A DNA stretch of 64,000 nucleotides. Source: Acacia acuminata (taxonomy: Eukaryota; Streptophyta; Magnoliopsida; Fabales; Fabaceae). This document shows, piece after piece, positions 11,901 through 22,225 of this stretch (its first letter is position 1; each line of letters begins with the position of its first letter). Made by a program: the position numbers and the translations under genes. The notes below the pieces were generated by a model. That model worked only from the letters and a program-made list of their open reading frames with translations, did no database searches and was not told the DNA's origin. The stretch spans positions 5,766,001 to 5,830,000 of the forward strand of contig JAFJYI010000014.1 of NCBI GenBank assembly GCA_019022655.1, written 5' to 3'.

Positions 11901-12335
11901 TTTAAGATCCACCACAGATATTGTGTGTTTGTGGGTGGAAATTTAGTATCATGGAGGAGTAAGAAGCAAAATGTGACTTCTAAGTCAAGTGCAGAAGCTG
12001 AGTATAGAGCTATGTCTCAATCTACACAAGAAATTGTGTGGATTCATCAGTTAATGAAGGAAGTTGGTCTTGCCATGTCATTACCTGCAAAGTTGTGGTG
12101 TGATAATAAAGCTGCTCTACACATAGCCTCCAACTCCGTGTTTCATGAACGTACGAAACACATTGAGATTGATTGCCACTTTGTACGCGATAAGATCAAG
12201 GAGAACTTTGTTTCCACCGGGCATGTGCGATCTAGTGACCAATTGGGTGACCTCCTAACAAAGGCTTTAAGTGGAATTCGGGTTGAATATCTTTGTAACA
12301 AGTTGGGCTTGATTAATATTTATGCTCCAACTTGA
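8973..12335 (+). pseudogene. copia pol polyprotein remnant (PR-IN-RT-RH)
   Basis: The ATG at 8,973 opens MAESTSSS, a gag-like N terminus that passes straight to the protease (WIIDSVLLDHMTGN), so the gag body is deleted. The usual protease D-S-G reads D-S-V here. Integrase follows: H/C zinc region with CESCQFAKHH, HSDVWGP, SDNAKEY and QNGVAERKNR hold the D-D-E residues. RT has YVDD at 11,326-11,337. RNase H has DADHAGS, SSAEAEYRAM and LWCDNKAA. Frame changes occur near 9,620-9,660, near 9,720 and near 11,910; the last is a base loss in the stretch after STT compared with the copy at 1-1,060. The product would reverse-transcribe and integrate the element, but this copy is disabled. Confidence 0.95.
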
Positions 12336-12342
12336 GGGGGAG
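12334..12342 (+). other. polypurine tract
   Basis: GAGGGGGAG directly precedes the 3' LTR. It is the plus-strand primer site of the copia element. Confidence 0.9.
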
Positions 12343-12544
12343 TGTTAGGAAATATATTATATTAGGAAAGATCTTATGCATACAATCAGCGATTATAGCG
12401 ATTAGGGAATCAATCTCAATGATGATTCATTAACTCTCATTAATTCTCTTATTCTCTCTCTTGTGTATAAATATCTCATACAATGTACATGAATATACAA
12501 GCTTTTCAGATTATATTTCCCTTTTCTCTCTCTCTAGTTCTACA
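12343..12544 (+). repeat. 3' LTR of the young copia element
   Basis: 202 bp, about 99% identical to the 5' LTR. It is followed by the target duplication AAGCG and then by the rest of the interrupted CNL exon. Confidence 0.97.
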
Positions 12545-12696
12545 AAGCGGAAACGATAACAAGCATGAAGTATTGCTTCATCTACTAATTTCTCCAGTAT
12601 AGTAGTCGCAACAGAAACAACAGCATCCATGGCCCTGTAATCTCAATCTACTAACTTGTTGAGAATATTAGTCACAATAGAAACAACAACATCCAT
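12545..12696 (-). pseudogene. 5' end of a truncated CNL first exon, split by copia
   Basis: On the minus strand this starts with ATG at 12,696 and matches the N terminus of gene C, including C's partial internal duplication: two related blocks, each like MDxVVSVxTxIL.KLVD. A stop (TGA) lies between the blocks where gene C has a Cys codon (TGT). The exon continues at 8,067 across the copia element. A TATATATAG box lies about 35 bp upstream, as in genes B and C. Confidence 0.82.
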
Positions 12697-12768
12697 TGCC
12701 CCTGCAATCACAATGTACCCCAGGTATATATAGTGATGATATAACTCTAAAGAGCGTCTGAGTCAGAT

Positions 12769-14203
12769 TTGGATATTGTAGGTGCTGATGGGGATGGTAA
12801 AGATAACTCAGATACAAACCTTAGTAAAACACCTCCAATTCAAATGTCTGTTTCCCCAGCGATACAATGTGGTTATTCTTTGGTTTCAGCTACTACACCA
12901 GCCTGTTATGCTGCTGGCTTTATAGTTTCTGGTGTCACTGACAGGAGAAAATGCAGGCCTAGAGTGTTCTTATTGTGGGAGAGGACAACCCTAACTTTAA
13001 TTATGGAGCTGCTGATAGTTTTGATGATGACAATGGGAAAGACATGATGGGTACCGTCATTGATGTCAGCACCTCCTTGTTGCCCCTGCCAAGTGAAGCT
13101 TCTATGTATTCGGTTAGTTCACCTCATAACAATGGAGATAAAGATGTCACGGGCGACATCTGAAAATGAAGTTAGTCAAGATGAGGAACTAGCGGAATCC
13201 ACCAATCTTGGCTTCATTTCTTCACCATCGTCCAGCCATAGAGTTTCTTTGGGCATAATTGATAGCATTGATTTGTCTAGTACTGGTTAATCTATCAGGA
13301 GAAAAGCAACTAATTCGATTGCTCCTTGCGGGCTACCTGAATTTCAAGGATTTTCAGTTTCCCTATTATCACCTTCTCATTTACCCATATTTTTTCTCCC
13401 AATTCTACATCTAACTGCAAGGCAGGTGGCTCAGGAAAGGGCAAAACTTTTCAACACAATAAAGAGAACTCGCCATTCTCACTCAATTCATTGAGTAGTG
13501 GAAATGTTATTCAAACTCCACAGTCAGACTCCAGTTCAGATATCCATGTTGGCAGGCCATGGGTGCGTGGAGACTATCTGAAGAAAGACAATTCTAAGAT
13601 TGACCTTGATTCTATAGGTGAAGAAATTCCATCAACAGGCCTCATGTCTGTGCCATTTGAGGATTCTGTTAATTCAAGTTTCCGATTTGATTGTTCAGCT
13701 CTGCCTTCTGATTCAATTGAACTCAGTAAACTTCCAAATTTTTTGGATGATCAGGTTCCTTGGTCAATTGAGACAACATCACAGTCCCAAATGAGGATAT
13801 CAAGGAGGGAAGGGTTAATGAGCCAAGTTTATGGGATGGATGACTTTGATTGGTGCAAATGCTTGTCAGATGAAGACCTCCTAATGACTGTAACAGCAAT
13901 GGATTATCAGTCCATGATGGTTCTAAAATCAATGACAGAGTAGATGTTGATAAAAAGTTGGATGGTGTTGTCAAAATCCCTGAAACTGATGATAAAGTGC
14001 TGAGAATTGAGGGGTTGGGCAAAGAAATATTTCGACGTCTGCTATCTTGTTCAAGGGCTGAGTCTATAAGCACTGATGGAACTAGTCTGGTTGCTTCAAG
14101 AGATGATTCAGATTGGACATTATGCTATAAGAATACATTATTGAAGATTGAGATTAAACTTTGTTGTCTATTCATTCCTGTAAGAGCTAGGCTAACATGC
14201 TAA
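12769..14203 (+). pseudogene. fragment of a Ser-rich plant gene of unknown function
   Basis: Open pieces at 12,769-13,047, 13,060-13,290, 13,491-13,943 and 13,958-14,203 lie in changing frames. They look like one long exon of a low-complexity Ser/Asp-rich protein broken by small indels. Recognisable stretches are IAPCGLPEFQGFSVSLLSPS (near 13,318), GRPWVRGDYLKKDNSKIDLD (near 13,551), DDFDWCKCLSDED (near 13,840) and a C terminus around LVASRDDSDWTL. The last part is repeated in opposite orientation at 63,857-64,000, where the C terminus is open. I do not recognise the family. No catalytic domain, signal peptide or membrane segment is evident. Confidence 0.65.
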
Positions 14204-15059
14204 AAGTTGGTCTTTAGGAGTTGACTCTGCCTTTACTCATCAAATGTGTTTGACTTTCCATTGGAATTTCAGATCTCTGGTGTTGAATGTAATGCATTTA
14301 CAATGAGATTATCTTGACATAGTCTCATGATCTGATTCCATAGCTGCGTTACACCGCCGAAGATCATCCTCATCACTAGACATGGCACATAACTCCAAAC
14401 TGCTACCAAATCTTATTTATGACATGATATGAATCTTGAATATTTTATGTGCCTGTCTCTTTTCTTCAGTTACAGTATTTTGGTATGATATTTATTTCTA
14501 CGAATTTGCCTTGCATGGATATATAGTACCATATTGGTATTGTATGTGGATGTACAAAACAGTTTGTTCCTAAAATGAATAATTTTCATAATGAGTGTGT
14601 ATGTATGTTTTTATTTATTGTAGCTAGAACCAACATAGAAATATTAAAGTCAATATGGGCATAAGTGTTATATTGTATGAGCCAGCAGAAGGAAGTGAAA
14701 CTTCTATCACTATGATAAATTCATCATCCAAACTGATGATGCCAAATTTTCTTCAAAGAAGTGTAACTCCGGTAGACCAATATCAAAAATTTATTGCCCA
14801 CCAAATAAATTTCAATCAAGTCATAACTTGAAGAATACAAATATCATAATGACTAAATCTTAATCTTGAATAAAATTAAAATTTAACCCACAAGTACATT
14901 TTAGGAAAGAGATATAAAGTAGCAATGAACAAGAATTAAGAAGCTCCAGAAAAAATAAATAAAAAAAAATAAGAACAGAAAGAATTATAAGTGCCAAGAT
15001 TTGTTCACATAATACATGAGTCATAGTTTAGGAAAGAAAATTCCAAACACAAATTTGAG
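14204..15059. other. non-coding; CNL-flank repeat and left-arm-only segment
   Basis: Positions 14,204-14,345 and 15,018-15,059 have inverted counterparts at 63,660-63,860 and 63,610-63,655. The 14,346-15,017 stretch is absent from the right arm. It contains the 14,620-14,760 copy of the segment also seen at 2,120-2,240. Confidence 0.5.
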
Positions 15060-15240
15060 GTGTACAAGAAGAAAGCATAAGAGAAGGTGTCTTCTTTCTT
15101 TTCATTGCATTTTCTTCTTACTTCACCACTCTTGCTATTAAACACCCTACTTATATAAGCATTGCTCAAAATCATCGACAACCTTTTCAGTTTTATCTTA
15201 ATTCAAGTAATGAGTTTGTAAATTTATTTCACACATATAT
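15060..15240 (-). pseudogene. CNL coiled-coil scrap
   Basis: The plus-strand text around GGTGTCTTCTTTCTTTT and CATCGACAACCTTTTCAG matches gene A's coiled-coil region at 7,160-7,290 in the same orientation. It is interrupted by stops. An inverted counterpart lies at 63,440-63,620. Confidence 0.75.
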
Positions 15241-15554
15241 CTACAACAACAACGCCAATTCTATCAACGAAATCATTAAACACTACCCATTACCCTTTTT
15301 AAAAACCATGAGCTAAAGTTAAACCATGATAGAATACAATCAACAAAGATATCATTATACTTTAATAAGGATTACTATCTCCAAACAACACCATCACACC
15401 TTTTTTTCACAAATTATAAGATGCTAGATTCTCTAACATTTTTCTCCTTCCCATGCCATCGAAGAAACAGGATTAGTGATAGCAATCTCACAAAGTTTGT
15501 AGCAAGGGTATCCAACCAAACATACCCCTCCATGTTGCGTACTTCAAAGGAACA
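15241..15554. other. non-coding interval
   Basis: AT-rich sequence between two CNL scraps. Nothing else is recognised. Confidence 0.3.
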
Positions 15555-15830
15555 ACAACGCCATAATTTGAGAGACTTCAACATGTTTTGAAAGATAGTC
15601 CATTTTTCATTCTCATCTCTAAACCATTTGAGGAAATGGTTTCTTTGAAATTCATCAATCTTCATACATCAAATTTCCGTGTTGTTATAAGAGTAGTGCC
15701 CCCAGATTGTTTTTCAGCATCAAGAATCCCCATGACTTTGAAACAAGCACTTCACAATCTGGCCTTTAATTTTCTTAATACCTATGACATTGGGACAATG
15801 CGTGAGACAAAGAGGGCCATCCTAATAATG
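15555..15830 (-). pseudogene. CNL NB-ARC scrap
   Basis: Matches gene A's NB-ARC between about 6,495 and 6,690, covering the region after kinase-2 (the ENEAWTLFQKHAG equivalent and RNBS-B), then jumps to the 6,810-6,860 equivalent. It is therefore internally deleted. It lies upstream, in gene sense, of the coiled-coil scrap at 15,060, the wrong order for one gene, so the two come from separate or rearranged copies. Confidence 0.7.
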
Positions 15831-16377
15831 CAGATGGTGGGTTGGTGCTGTCTATGGACTTTCGACTTAAACTTTATTATCCTTTCTTTTCCTTTTAGCT
15901 TATTGGAATTTTGATAAAAGTATATAAATAACATTGATATTATACTTTTTCAAGTATCAAGTATATAAGTTTATTTCATGTATATATAACTTATTTAATT
16001 AATTCATATTCAAGCTGAGACTTCTTCCTATTCTTAGCTCACACCACCCACCTCCATCAATTTTTCCGTAAATGAAAACCGACAAATTATAAGGATCAAC
16101 TCATAGGATTTGATTCTCAAAGAAACAATTTTTGGAAACATATAAGCATTTCTTGCTGAATCGTCAACTGTCAAATGAGCTTCCAAATATGGAAATATTA
16201 TACATCCCAGCAATCAAGTATGAAAATATAGTTCAAGTAGATAGCTCATTAAGTAAGCTATCAATTGGATTACAGAACACAAATTCCACAAGTTCTTGTC
16301 ACACAAATAAATAGTCAAACAATTGTATTAAAGCCTCTTAAACTTTATTTGGTCTTTCAAGGTAAGAAAAAGAAGCA
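15831..16377. other. 3' flank of gene B, non-coding
   Basis: AT-rich. The end of gene B's terminal exon is at 16,378. No clear polyadenylation signal can be singled out among many AATAAA-like words. Confidence 0.3.
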
Positions 16378-17193
16378 TTAACAGAGGTTTCTAGTAGCAA
16401 TGTTGTGCTCAAACTGGCTACCTAGGTCTAACCATTTATGATCAACTTGAAATAGTTGTTGCTGAGCGTTTATTTGATCTTCCACCATCTCCGACTTCTC
16501 TTTTCTCACAGTCTCAATCTCCTTCTTCAATTCTATTGCTTCTGCAATATATTTACTCTTTCGCTCTTGAAGAGACAACAATTCAGTCTCACGATCTATT
16601 GTCTCTATCTCCAACCTAGATATCTGCTCCTGCAACCTAGCTTTCTTCTCTTTAGCTTCATCCATAAACTTTTGGGTCTCAGACATTTTGGCAAAAAGAG
16701 CAATAGCAACCTCCTTTCGTTGACTTAGCTCATCCTTGATGCTTTTATCTCTTTCTTCAAGCACTGTAAATTTATTTAGAGTAGCAAATGCTTCCTTGAA
16801 AGAAGGAAGAATGTTAGGCAAATCTTTGTGCATAGACTTTATCATAGCCATAACTCCATGGGATAGGGCTCCATCTTCCAGAGAATGGTGAGACAAGAAG
16901 TTGAGAGCTGTTTGTAGGCGAAGACTATTCGCCTCTGAGGTTGCTATGTCCTTAAAAGGCATCTTCAAGGAGTATTCCAAGTCGATAAGGGCCTTTGCAA
17001 CAAGCTCATCTTTGGTGGTAGCAATAGTAGGAACAGATAATATTGGGGATTTACCACCATAATCATCCTCCATAGATTCAAGCACACTGATCAGATCATC
17101 GTCTTTCAAGTCTTGAAGATTTATAATAGGAGTTGCCTTCCCATCTTTTTCCACATCTGACTTCCTTGAGTTGAATTTGATTTGACTTTGAAT
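16378..17193 (-). CDS. gene B terminal exon, C-terminal coiled-coil domain
   Basis: Acceptor TTATTAG before 17,193 and stop at 16,378; 271 codons in phase 0 with the preceding exon. There is no ATG at the front, only an internal GTG, so it is an exon and not a separate gene. The first 35 codons are acidic (QDLKDDDLISVLESMEDD). A helical region with FLSHHSLEDGALSHGVMAMI and LPSFKEAFATLNKF follows, then about 110 residues of heptad-like E/K/L-rich coiled coil (KARLQEQISRLEIETID, ELKKEIETVRKEK). I do not recognise a named family. In gene C the exon survives as only 32 codons (60,077-60,175). Confidence 0.78.
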   Translation of the reverse strand: MQSQIKFNSRKSDVEKDGKATPIINLQDLKDDDLISVLESMEDDYGGKSPILSVPTIATTKDELVAKALIDLEYSLKMPFKDIATSEANSLRLQTALNFLSHHSLEDGALSHGVMAMIKSMHKDLPNILPSFKEAFATLNKFTVLEERDKSIKDELSQRKEVAIALFAKMSETQKFMDEAKEKKARLQEQISRLEIETIDRETELLSLQERKSKYIAEAIELKKEIETVRKEKSEMVEDQINAQQQLFQVDHKWLDLGSQFEHNIATRNLC

Positions 17194-17491
17194 CTAATAA
17201 TTAAAAAAGGGATTTGAAAAACAACACATATAAGTCCTAAGCTAGAACAATATTCTCCATTTTGCTAGGATAAAGGCTATATATACAAGTCTTTTTTAAC
17301 TCCTTTTTGAACCGTGTTTTATTTTAAAAGATATATCTCTGTGTATCACTTATGTTCAATTATCATATCATTGCTACTAATGGTGTAGCCACAAGATCAT
17401 GAATCATGACTATGTATAAGACTCAAAATTATATAAGTACCCACAAAAGATATCATCACATTTGGACCAAGAAAAGTATTAGAAAGCTTAC

Positions 17492-17623
17492 ATGTGGAAC
17501 TGTGTGTGGAGAAGAAGTAACTAAGATGCCAGGCAGCGAGCTTGTTAATTTTGACTCAGTTGATGGGGTAATTATCTCAGTATTCTCAGATGATGGAGAA
17601 CCTTTAATGTTTCCTTCAATATC
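17492..17623 (-). CDS. gene B exon 6, post-LRR extension
   Basis: Acceptor CTATAG before 17,623 and donor GTAAGC after 17,492; 44 codons in phase 0, starting DIEGNIKGSPSSENTEIITP. Ser/Thr/Pro-rich and probably disordered. The minus-strand reading, not the overlapping plus-strand frame, is supported by splice sites and by the decayed copy near 59,490-59,560. Confidence 0.72.
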
Positions 17624-18212
17624 CTATAGAGCAATAAATCAAAACATGTAAGTTTGACATATTTGGTGTTTGAATTAGATGGTAGGGAGTTGATTTCTTT
17701 TCCCTACTTTTCCCCTTGATATGTTTTCCATTTGAGCACTTTGACCTTCCAAGTCTCTAACAGTCTACATAGCCCAAATGAACAAGTAAGAATAGGTTGC
17801 CATATATACGTGTGCATTACTTTAATTTCATGAAAAATGACTTTCTTTGTAATTTGAATTTTTACAAGTGATTGTTTCTAGTCCTTCAAACTTGATTGAC
17901 TGGTTGATATCGCATACGTGAACTCCTTACACACACGCACACACATCAATGAACATATAGTTAAAATCAGATGGGTTAGTCTCAAGGAGAGAACTTGTTT
18001 GCAAATACTTCTATAATCTAAGAGGCTCATTAAGGATACGAACAGTTTCATCAACAAACATATAGTTAAAATCAGTTGCTAAATACTTTTAAAGCAGGCA
18101 TTATTTGATTCACACTCTGAGACACCATATCCAAAAAGGCTGTTAACTAATGTCACAAGCAGAAGAAAGACTATTATGGGAAGATGTAGAATAGTAAGGT
18201 AGTGAGACTAAC

Positions 18213-18305
18213 CTTGGTTGAGCTTTCTGGTTTTGAATGTGATAATGGAGTAAATATCTGAACATTCTTTGAGGTAGTACACTCTTCTACTCTTCCTTCA
18301 ACACT
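18213..18305 (-). CDS. gene B exon 5, post-LRR extension
   Basis: Acceptor GTAG before 18,305 and donor GTTAGT after 18,213; 31 codons in phase 0, starting SVEGRVEECTTSKNVQ. Equivalent at 58,690-58,782 in gene C, where the donor is lost. Ser/Thr-rich linker, no recognised domain. Confidence 0.75.
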
Positions 18306-18376
18306 CTACTCAACAACAAAATATATGTAACCTTAAGTCAATATTAATGGAACCAATAGCCTGAACTGCTATTACA

Positions 18377-18433
18377 TTTTCCTCAGACATGCCTTGCTTG
18401 TGTGCACTTCAATCATCTGACTTTTTCTTATTT
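18377..18433 (-). pseudogene. gene B exon 4, degenerate and probably skipped
   Basis: 57 bp aligned with gene C's 58,563-58,619. The gene C copy has CAG acceptor and open frame. Here the acceptor reads GAA and an in-frame TGA is present. Skipping would keep the frame. Confidence 0.65.
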
Positions 18434-18573
18434 TCAACTCCAAATGAGTGAATAAATTGCATTTTATATCATGTTGTACATAATGATGTCTATTAAGCAT
18501 GAGCAACACCAAATCAAAAAGATATAAAGAATTTACTTGGCATTTAAGTAAGAGATTGAAGATATAGGCATAC

Positions 18574-18785
18574 ATCTGTCAAGTTTGGTGAAGCAATGAA
18601 TTTCAACTTCTGGTCATTGATCTGACTTCTAGTTTCTTGGCAAACAATTTGTTGGGCGCTTTCTCTGCTAGAATCATCGATGGATTTGATAATATCTTCC
18701 AATGCGGTCTTTAGCGAATGACGCACATCTTTTTTTTTTTTGGTCCAAGTATATCTCTCATCCAAGTAACCTATTATGTCATCCA
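18574..18785 (-). CDS. gene B exon 3, post-LRR extension
   Basis: Acceptor TTTGTAG before 18,785, donor after 18,574, 212 bp, entering in phase 1 and leaving in phase 0. It encodes a hydrophilic stretch starting VDDIIGYLDERYTW and containing SIDDSSRESAQQ. Gene C has the equivalent at about 58,247-58,427, but its acceptor AG is lost. No known domain is recognised. Confidence 0.75.
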
Positions 18786-19165
18786 CTACAAAGAAATTAT
18801 TTAAATTAGAAATCGTATGCAAATAAATTACATTATATTTGAAAAATAATATTATTATTTGAAGTATATAAAATATGTTGGTTGAACATTATATTTAGAT
18901 ATCTTATAAAAAATATTTTTTTAAGAACTTGAAGAATGTAGGAAATAGAAAATATAATTGAACTACATGCATCAATGTAGTTTAGAAAGATGTTGATTAG
19001 TAAGAATTCATCACGAATGGCTAGATATCATGTCGACAAAAAATTTGCAAGTATTATAAAATTTGATTTTAATCTACCTGGGTTAATATAGTAGTATTAT
19101 ATATATGTAATATGCTATTGTGCATGCAAACATGATGCTTCCATAACATTCATATTACAGAGTAC

Positions 19166-19886
19166 CTTTAGACAATTGTTTAAGCAGTTCTTGAGGAGTA
19201 ACAGAGGAAGTGAGAGATAGTTTGGGACATTGTTGAACAACAATGTATTCAACAGTTTGCAAAGAAATGGATGGAGCGACTGAAGTGAGTGAGGGAAGGT
19301 TCCAAAGTAATACATATTCCAAAGCTGGAGTAATAACCTCGTATGTGTTTGTTGTGCCAAGTTGTTCATGTCCAAATACATGCTCAAGTCCAGATGCATT
19401 TTCTATGAACAGAACCCTTAGGTCTGGAATCTTTTGGCATGAAGAGATCTTAGGGAATACACATTTCAAGTTATGGCAACCTATGATATCGATTGAAACA
19501 AGTCTTGGGAAGATGAGTTGATGAGAATTTGACACATTTTGATCATCTTCTTCAATAATTTCCTCCAACTCATTACAATCTTTAATGTAAAGTTCCCTCA
19601 ACTGTGGGAGGCTTTTCAAGATGGATGAAGGGAATACTTTTTTCAAACATCGACAACTTACTAGTGTTAACAAATCAAGATGTTGAAGGAATAAAGAACT
19701 TTGGGGACCCCTCCATATATGCCTCAATTGGAGTAGTCCAAAGAAACGAACATCATGTAAGCTCAAGTTTACTTGTTTTTCATTGACAGGAAGCTGTTCT
19801 ACATCAAAAACAACTTCTACTTCATCTTTAACTAGACAAAGATCCCGTAAAGTTTTTAGTGGGGCCACAACCACCTTTGCTAGTTC
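19166..19886 (-). CDS. gene B exon 2, LRR
   Basis: Acceptor TTTTTACAG before 19,886 and donor GTACTC after 19,166. The 721-bp exon encodes irregular LRRs (LRHIWRGPQSS, LKKVFPSSILKSLPQLREL, ELEEIIEE) and ends TPQELLKQLSK. The counterparts are 57,217-57,916 in gene C and 2,415-3,127 in gene A. The acidic EEIIEE stretch is shared by all copies. Confidence 0.88.
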
Positions 19887-20347
19887 CTGTAAAAATGAAA
19901 AACAAGTCACATGAAGCAATTAAAATTTGAAAATTAGTGTTCCCGAGTAAACACAATTAACAAATTAATATTGTAGGAAATCTGGACAAATGCACATGTT
20001 ATAATATAATAGTAGTATAAAGCTATATGATTAGAAGTTTCCTTTACAAATTGTGAATAGCATGGTGATGGATAGATTTTATGTTATTATATTGATGATG
20101 ATAGATTATATGAATAATTTGACAATTTAGAAACGAAGGAATAGTACCTCAGAACTCATCTGAACGTCCTCCCATTTCAATCCACCAGATGCAACCCGAT
20201 GATTAATAGACTTAATATTTAATTGTGGACAATTAACCAGTTGCAATGATTTCAAAGAAGGCCATGTTGGATGATAATTTTCAGGACATATACTTGTTAT
20301 ATTTGGCATGTGTTGCAGATAAAGAGATTCTAGAGCAGAAAACTCAA

Positions 20348-22225
20348 TTATCGCTTGTTTATTTTCTCGTCTTCATAAAGAGATTGGCCAAATACACTTC
20401 TCAATTTTTCATTTCCAGCTACAACTAAAGTTTCCAAATGTGTGAGGCTCTTTGCAAAAGAGATAGGCACTAAGTATTCTAGTTGCTTGCAACCGCATGT
20501 TGCAAGTGATTTCAATCTGGGGAATGCATTTTCATAGCTCTGATATTCGCTTTCACCAACTATTTCCTTCACATCTTCTGTTAGTATATACTCAAGTGAA
20601 TCACAACGATTTACATGAAGCTTCTCCAAGTTTGCAAAAAGGCCTTGAGGAGGTTGACCACTATACAAAGTTTTCATATGCTTTACTTGTGAAAGAGTTA
20701 GATAAGTCAAATTGGAGATGATTCCAACTTGACCAATATTATTGGCATGGCCCATCACACATTCTATCCCATCTGAATCATGAATTGCAAGATGAGTCAA
20801 CTCATTCATACCTCCTCCTATTGATTGCCACAGGTCAGGGATGATATTTTTCCAACCTCTAGGGATTCCCCTTAAAGAAAGAATCTTTGCCCTTCTCATC
20901 ATATCCTTACTTGTTGCAACTGAAATGCAATTCTCCAAATGTTCAACATATAAACTTCTTGCAACAAAAGAATTAACAAAATAATTACAATACCAAAGAT
21001 TCATATGAAGCTCGAAATCTTCATCTAGATTACCAAAATGTATACAATAACTCTCCAACGCAGAAGCATTAGTGCTAATTTTATCAAAAAATTTAGCACT
21101 ATTGTTATTTTGGTCTTCCCAATCTGTTCCACTATTACAACAGAAATACAATACTTCCAATTGTGAACAGCTTCCTATTACTTCAAAAGGACTCCTCTGA
21201 ATTTTACTGCGACCCAAATCTAGCAATCTCAATTTTTTTTGTTGCATGATGCATTTTGGTAATTCATCGAATGAACAGTCCCATATTTTTAGAGACTCAA
21301 GCCTTTCAAAACTCCCAATAAAAGAGATATCACCTAATACCCAACAATATAGCATTAGACAACACAAATTACTTAGCAAGTTGAATGAAATGGGCCATTG
21401 AAGAGGTAGATCTTTTTTTTCAGTAGGATTTTCAAGAAACAAAACTCTAAGCTTCTCCATCCCATTGAAGAAATCATTTGGTATAGTCACATTAGGCTCT
21501 GAATATATGGAGATATGAAGAAACTCAAGTTCAGAACAATTCAACTTATTAGGACATTTATCAACTTCTTCTAGCCATAAATATCTTATTTCATGTGCCT
21601 TCATTATCGTATCCTCTTTTAATTGTCCCATGATCAACTTATCCTCCTTTTGAGCTATCCGAAGGGCTACATCACGAACCAAGTCATGCATTTTGACGCG
21701 ATTGCCATCTTCCAATTTTAGTAGTAAACAAGATCCTACAAGCTTCTTTATAGCCTCATTGATTAATTGGGTCTTTGCCTGATATGAGGGAATCTCTCCA
21801 ACTAAACCAAGCCCAAGTCCAATTATGGTTAATTCATCAATTGGAATTTCATAATCTTCTGGGTACACAGAACATAATAAGAAGAGCGATTTAACCGCTT
21901 CATTCTCTAAATTATCATAACTTAATCGAAGACATCTATAAGTACTTTCTAGACCACCTTCAATATCTATCCAACTTGGATTTCTTAATATTTTCAATGC
22001 TTCAACCAACTCGTGATGAGGTTTATTCTTCAAAGTATTGGCTATTGCTGCAATTGCAATAGGTAAACCATCACATACTTTTGTAATATTTTGTGCCACG
22101 TCCTTCAAATTATTAGAGAGGTCATCCAACAACCCAGCATGCTTCTTAAAGAGGGTCCATGATTCATCCTCATTTAAACCCTTCAAGTGAATTATTTTTT
22201 GACAACTCACCCACAACTCACCCAT
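20348..22225 (-). CDS. gene B, second half of NB-ARC and LRR
   Basis: The open frame of about 625 codons resumes NB-ARC right after RNBS-B. It holds CDGLPIAIAA (GLPL motif), LFLLCSVYPEDYEI (RNBS-D) and VKMHDLVRDVAL (MHD motif), then irregular leucine-rich repeats with GQPPQGLFANLEKL. The apparent ATG at the start of this frame is an artefact of the upstream frameshift. The frame ends at 20,348 by a second shift. The continuation in another frame runs to the GT donor after 20,148 and holds NITSICPENYHPTWPSLKSL. Confidence 0.9.
   Translation of the reverse strand: MGELWVSCQKIIHLKGLNEDESWTLFKKHAGLLDDLSNNLKDVAQNITKVCDGLPIAIAAIANTLKNKPHHELVEALKILRNPSWIDIEGGLESTYRCLRLSYDNLENEAVKSLFLLCSVYPEDYEIPIDELTIIGLGLGLVGEIPSYQAKTQLINEAIKKLVGSCLLLKLEDGNRVKMHDLVRDVALRIAQKEDKLIMGQLKEDTIMKAHEIRYLWLEEVDKCPNKLNCSELEFLHISIYSEPNVTIPNDFFNGMEKLRVLFLENPTEKKDLPLQWPISFNLLSNLCCLMLYCWVLGDISFIGSFERLESLKIWDCSFDELPKCIMQQKKLRLLDLGRSKIQRSPFEVIGSCSQLEVLYFCCNSGTDWEDQNNNSAKFFDKISTNASALESYCIHFGNLDEDFELHMNLWYCNYFVNSFVARSLYVEHLENCISVATSKDMMRRAKILSLRGIPRGWKNIIPDLWQSIGGGMNELTHLAIHDSDGIECVMGHANNIGQVGIISNLTYLTLSQVKHMKTLYSGQPPQGLFANLEKLHVNRCDSLEYILTEDVKEIVGESEYQSYENAFPRLKSLATCGCKQLEYLVPISFAKSLTHLETLVVAGNEKLRSVFGQSLYEDEKINKR
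22202..22223. repeat. 11-bp perfect tandem duplication in gene B
   Basis: ACAACTCACCC occurs at 22,202-22,212 and again at 22,213-22,223. Gene A has the unduplicated arrangement. The duplication changes the reading frame between RNBS-B and the next motif and is the only break in gene B's NB-ARC. Confidence 0.95.

Larger units (their letters stand above)
8068..12544 (+). mobile_element. Ty1/copia LTR retrotransposon, young, gag-deleted
   Basis: Element of 4,477 bp with two 202-bp LTRs that differ at only two sites and a perfect 5-bp target duplication AAGCG (8,063-8,067 and 12,545-12,549). Order: LTR, primer binding site, about 690-bp leader, protease, integrase, RT, RNase H, polypurine tract, LTR. 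This is the copia order of domains. No gag matrix or CCHC zinc knuckle is present, and pol has three frameshifts, so it can move only with help. It inserted into the first exon of a truncated CNL copy. Its small size and short LTRs resemble Ale-type elements, but I do not assign a lineage firmly. Confidence 0.97.

Noticed and set aside
16378..17154. Independent coiled-coil gene of 258 codons
   Set aside because: The frame opens at a GTG, runs upstream to a good splice acceptor at 17,193, and is in phase with the preceding extension exon.
17406..17651. Plus-strand 81-codon ORF
   Set aside because: It overlaps a minus-strand exon with both splice sites and a homologue in the right arm.
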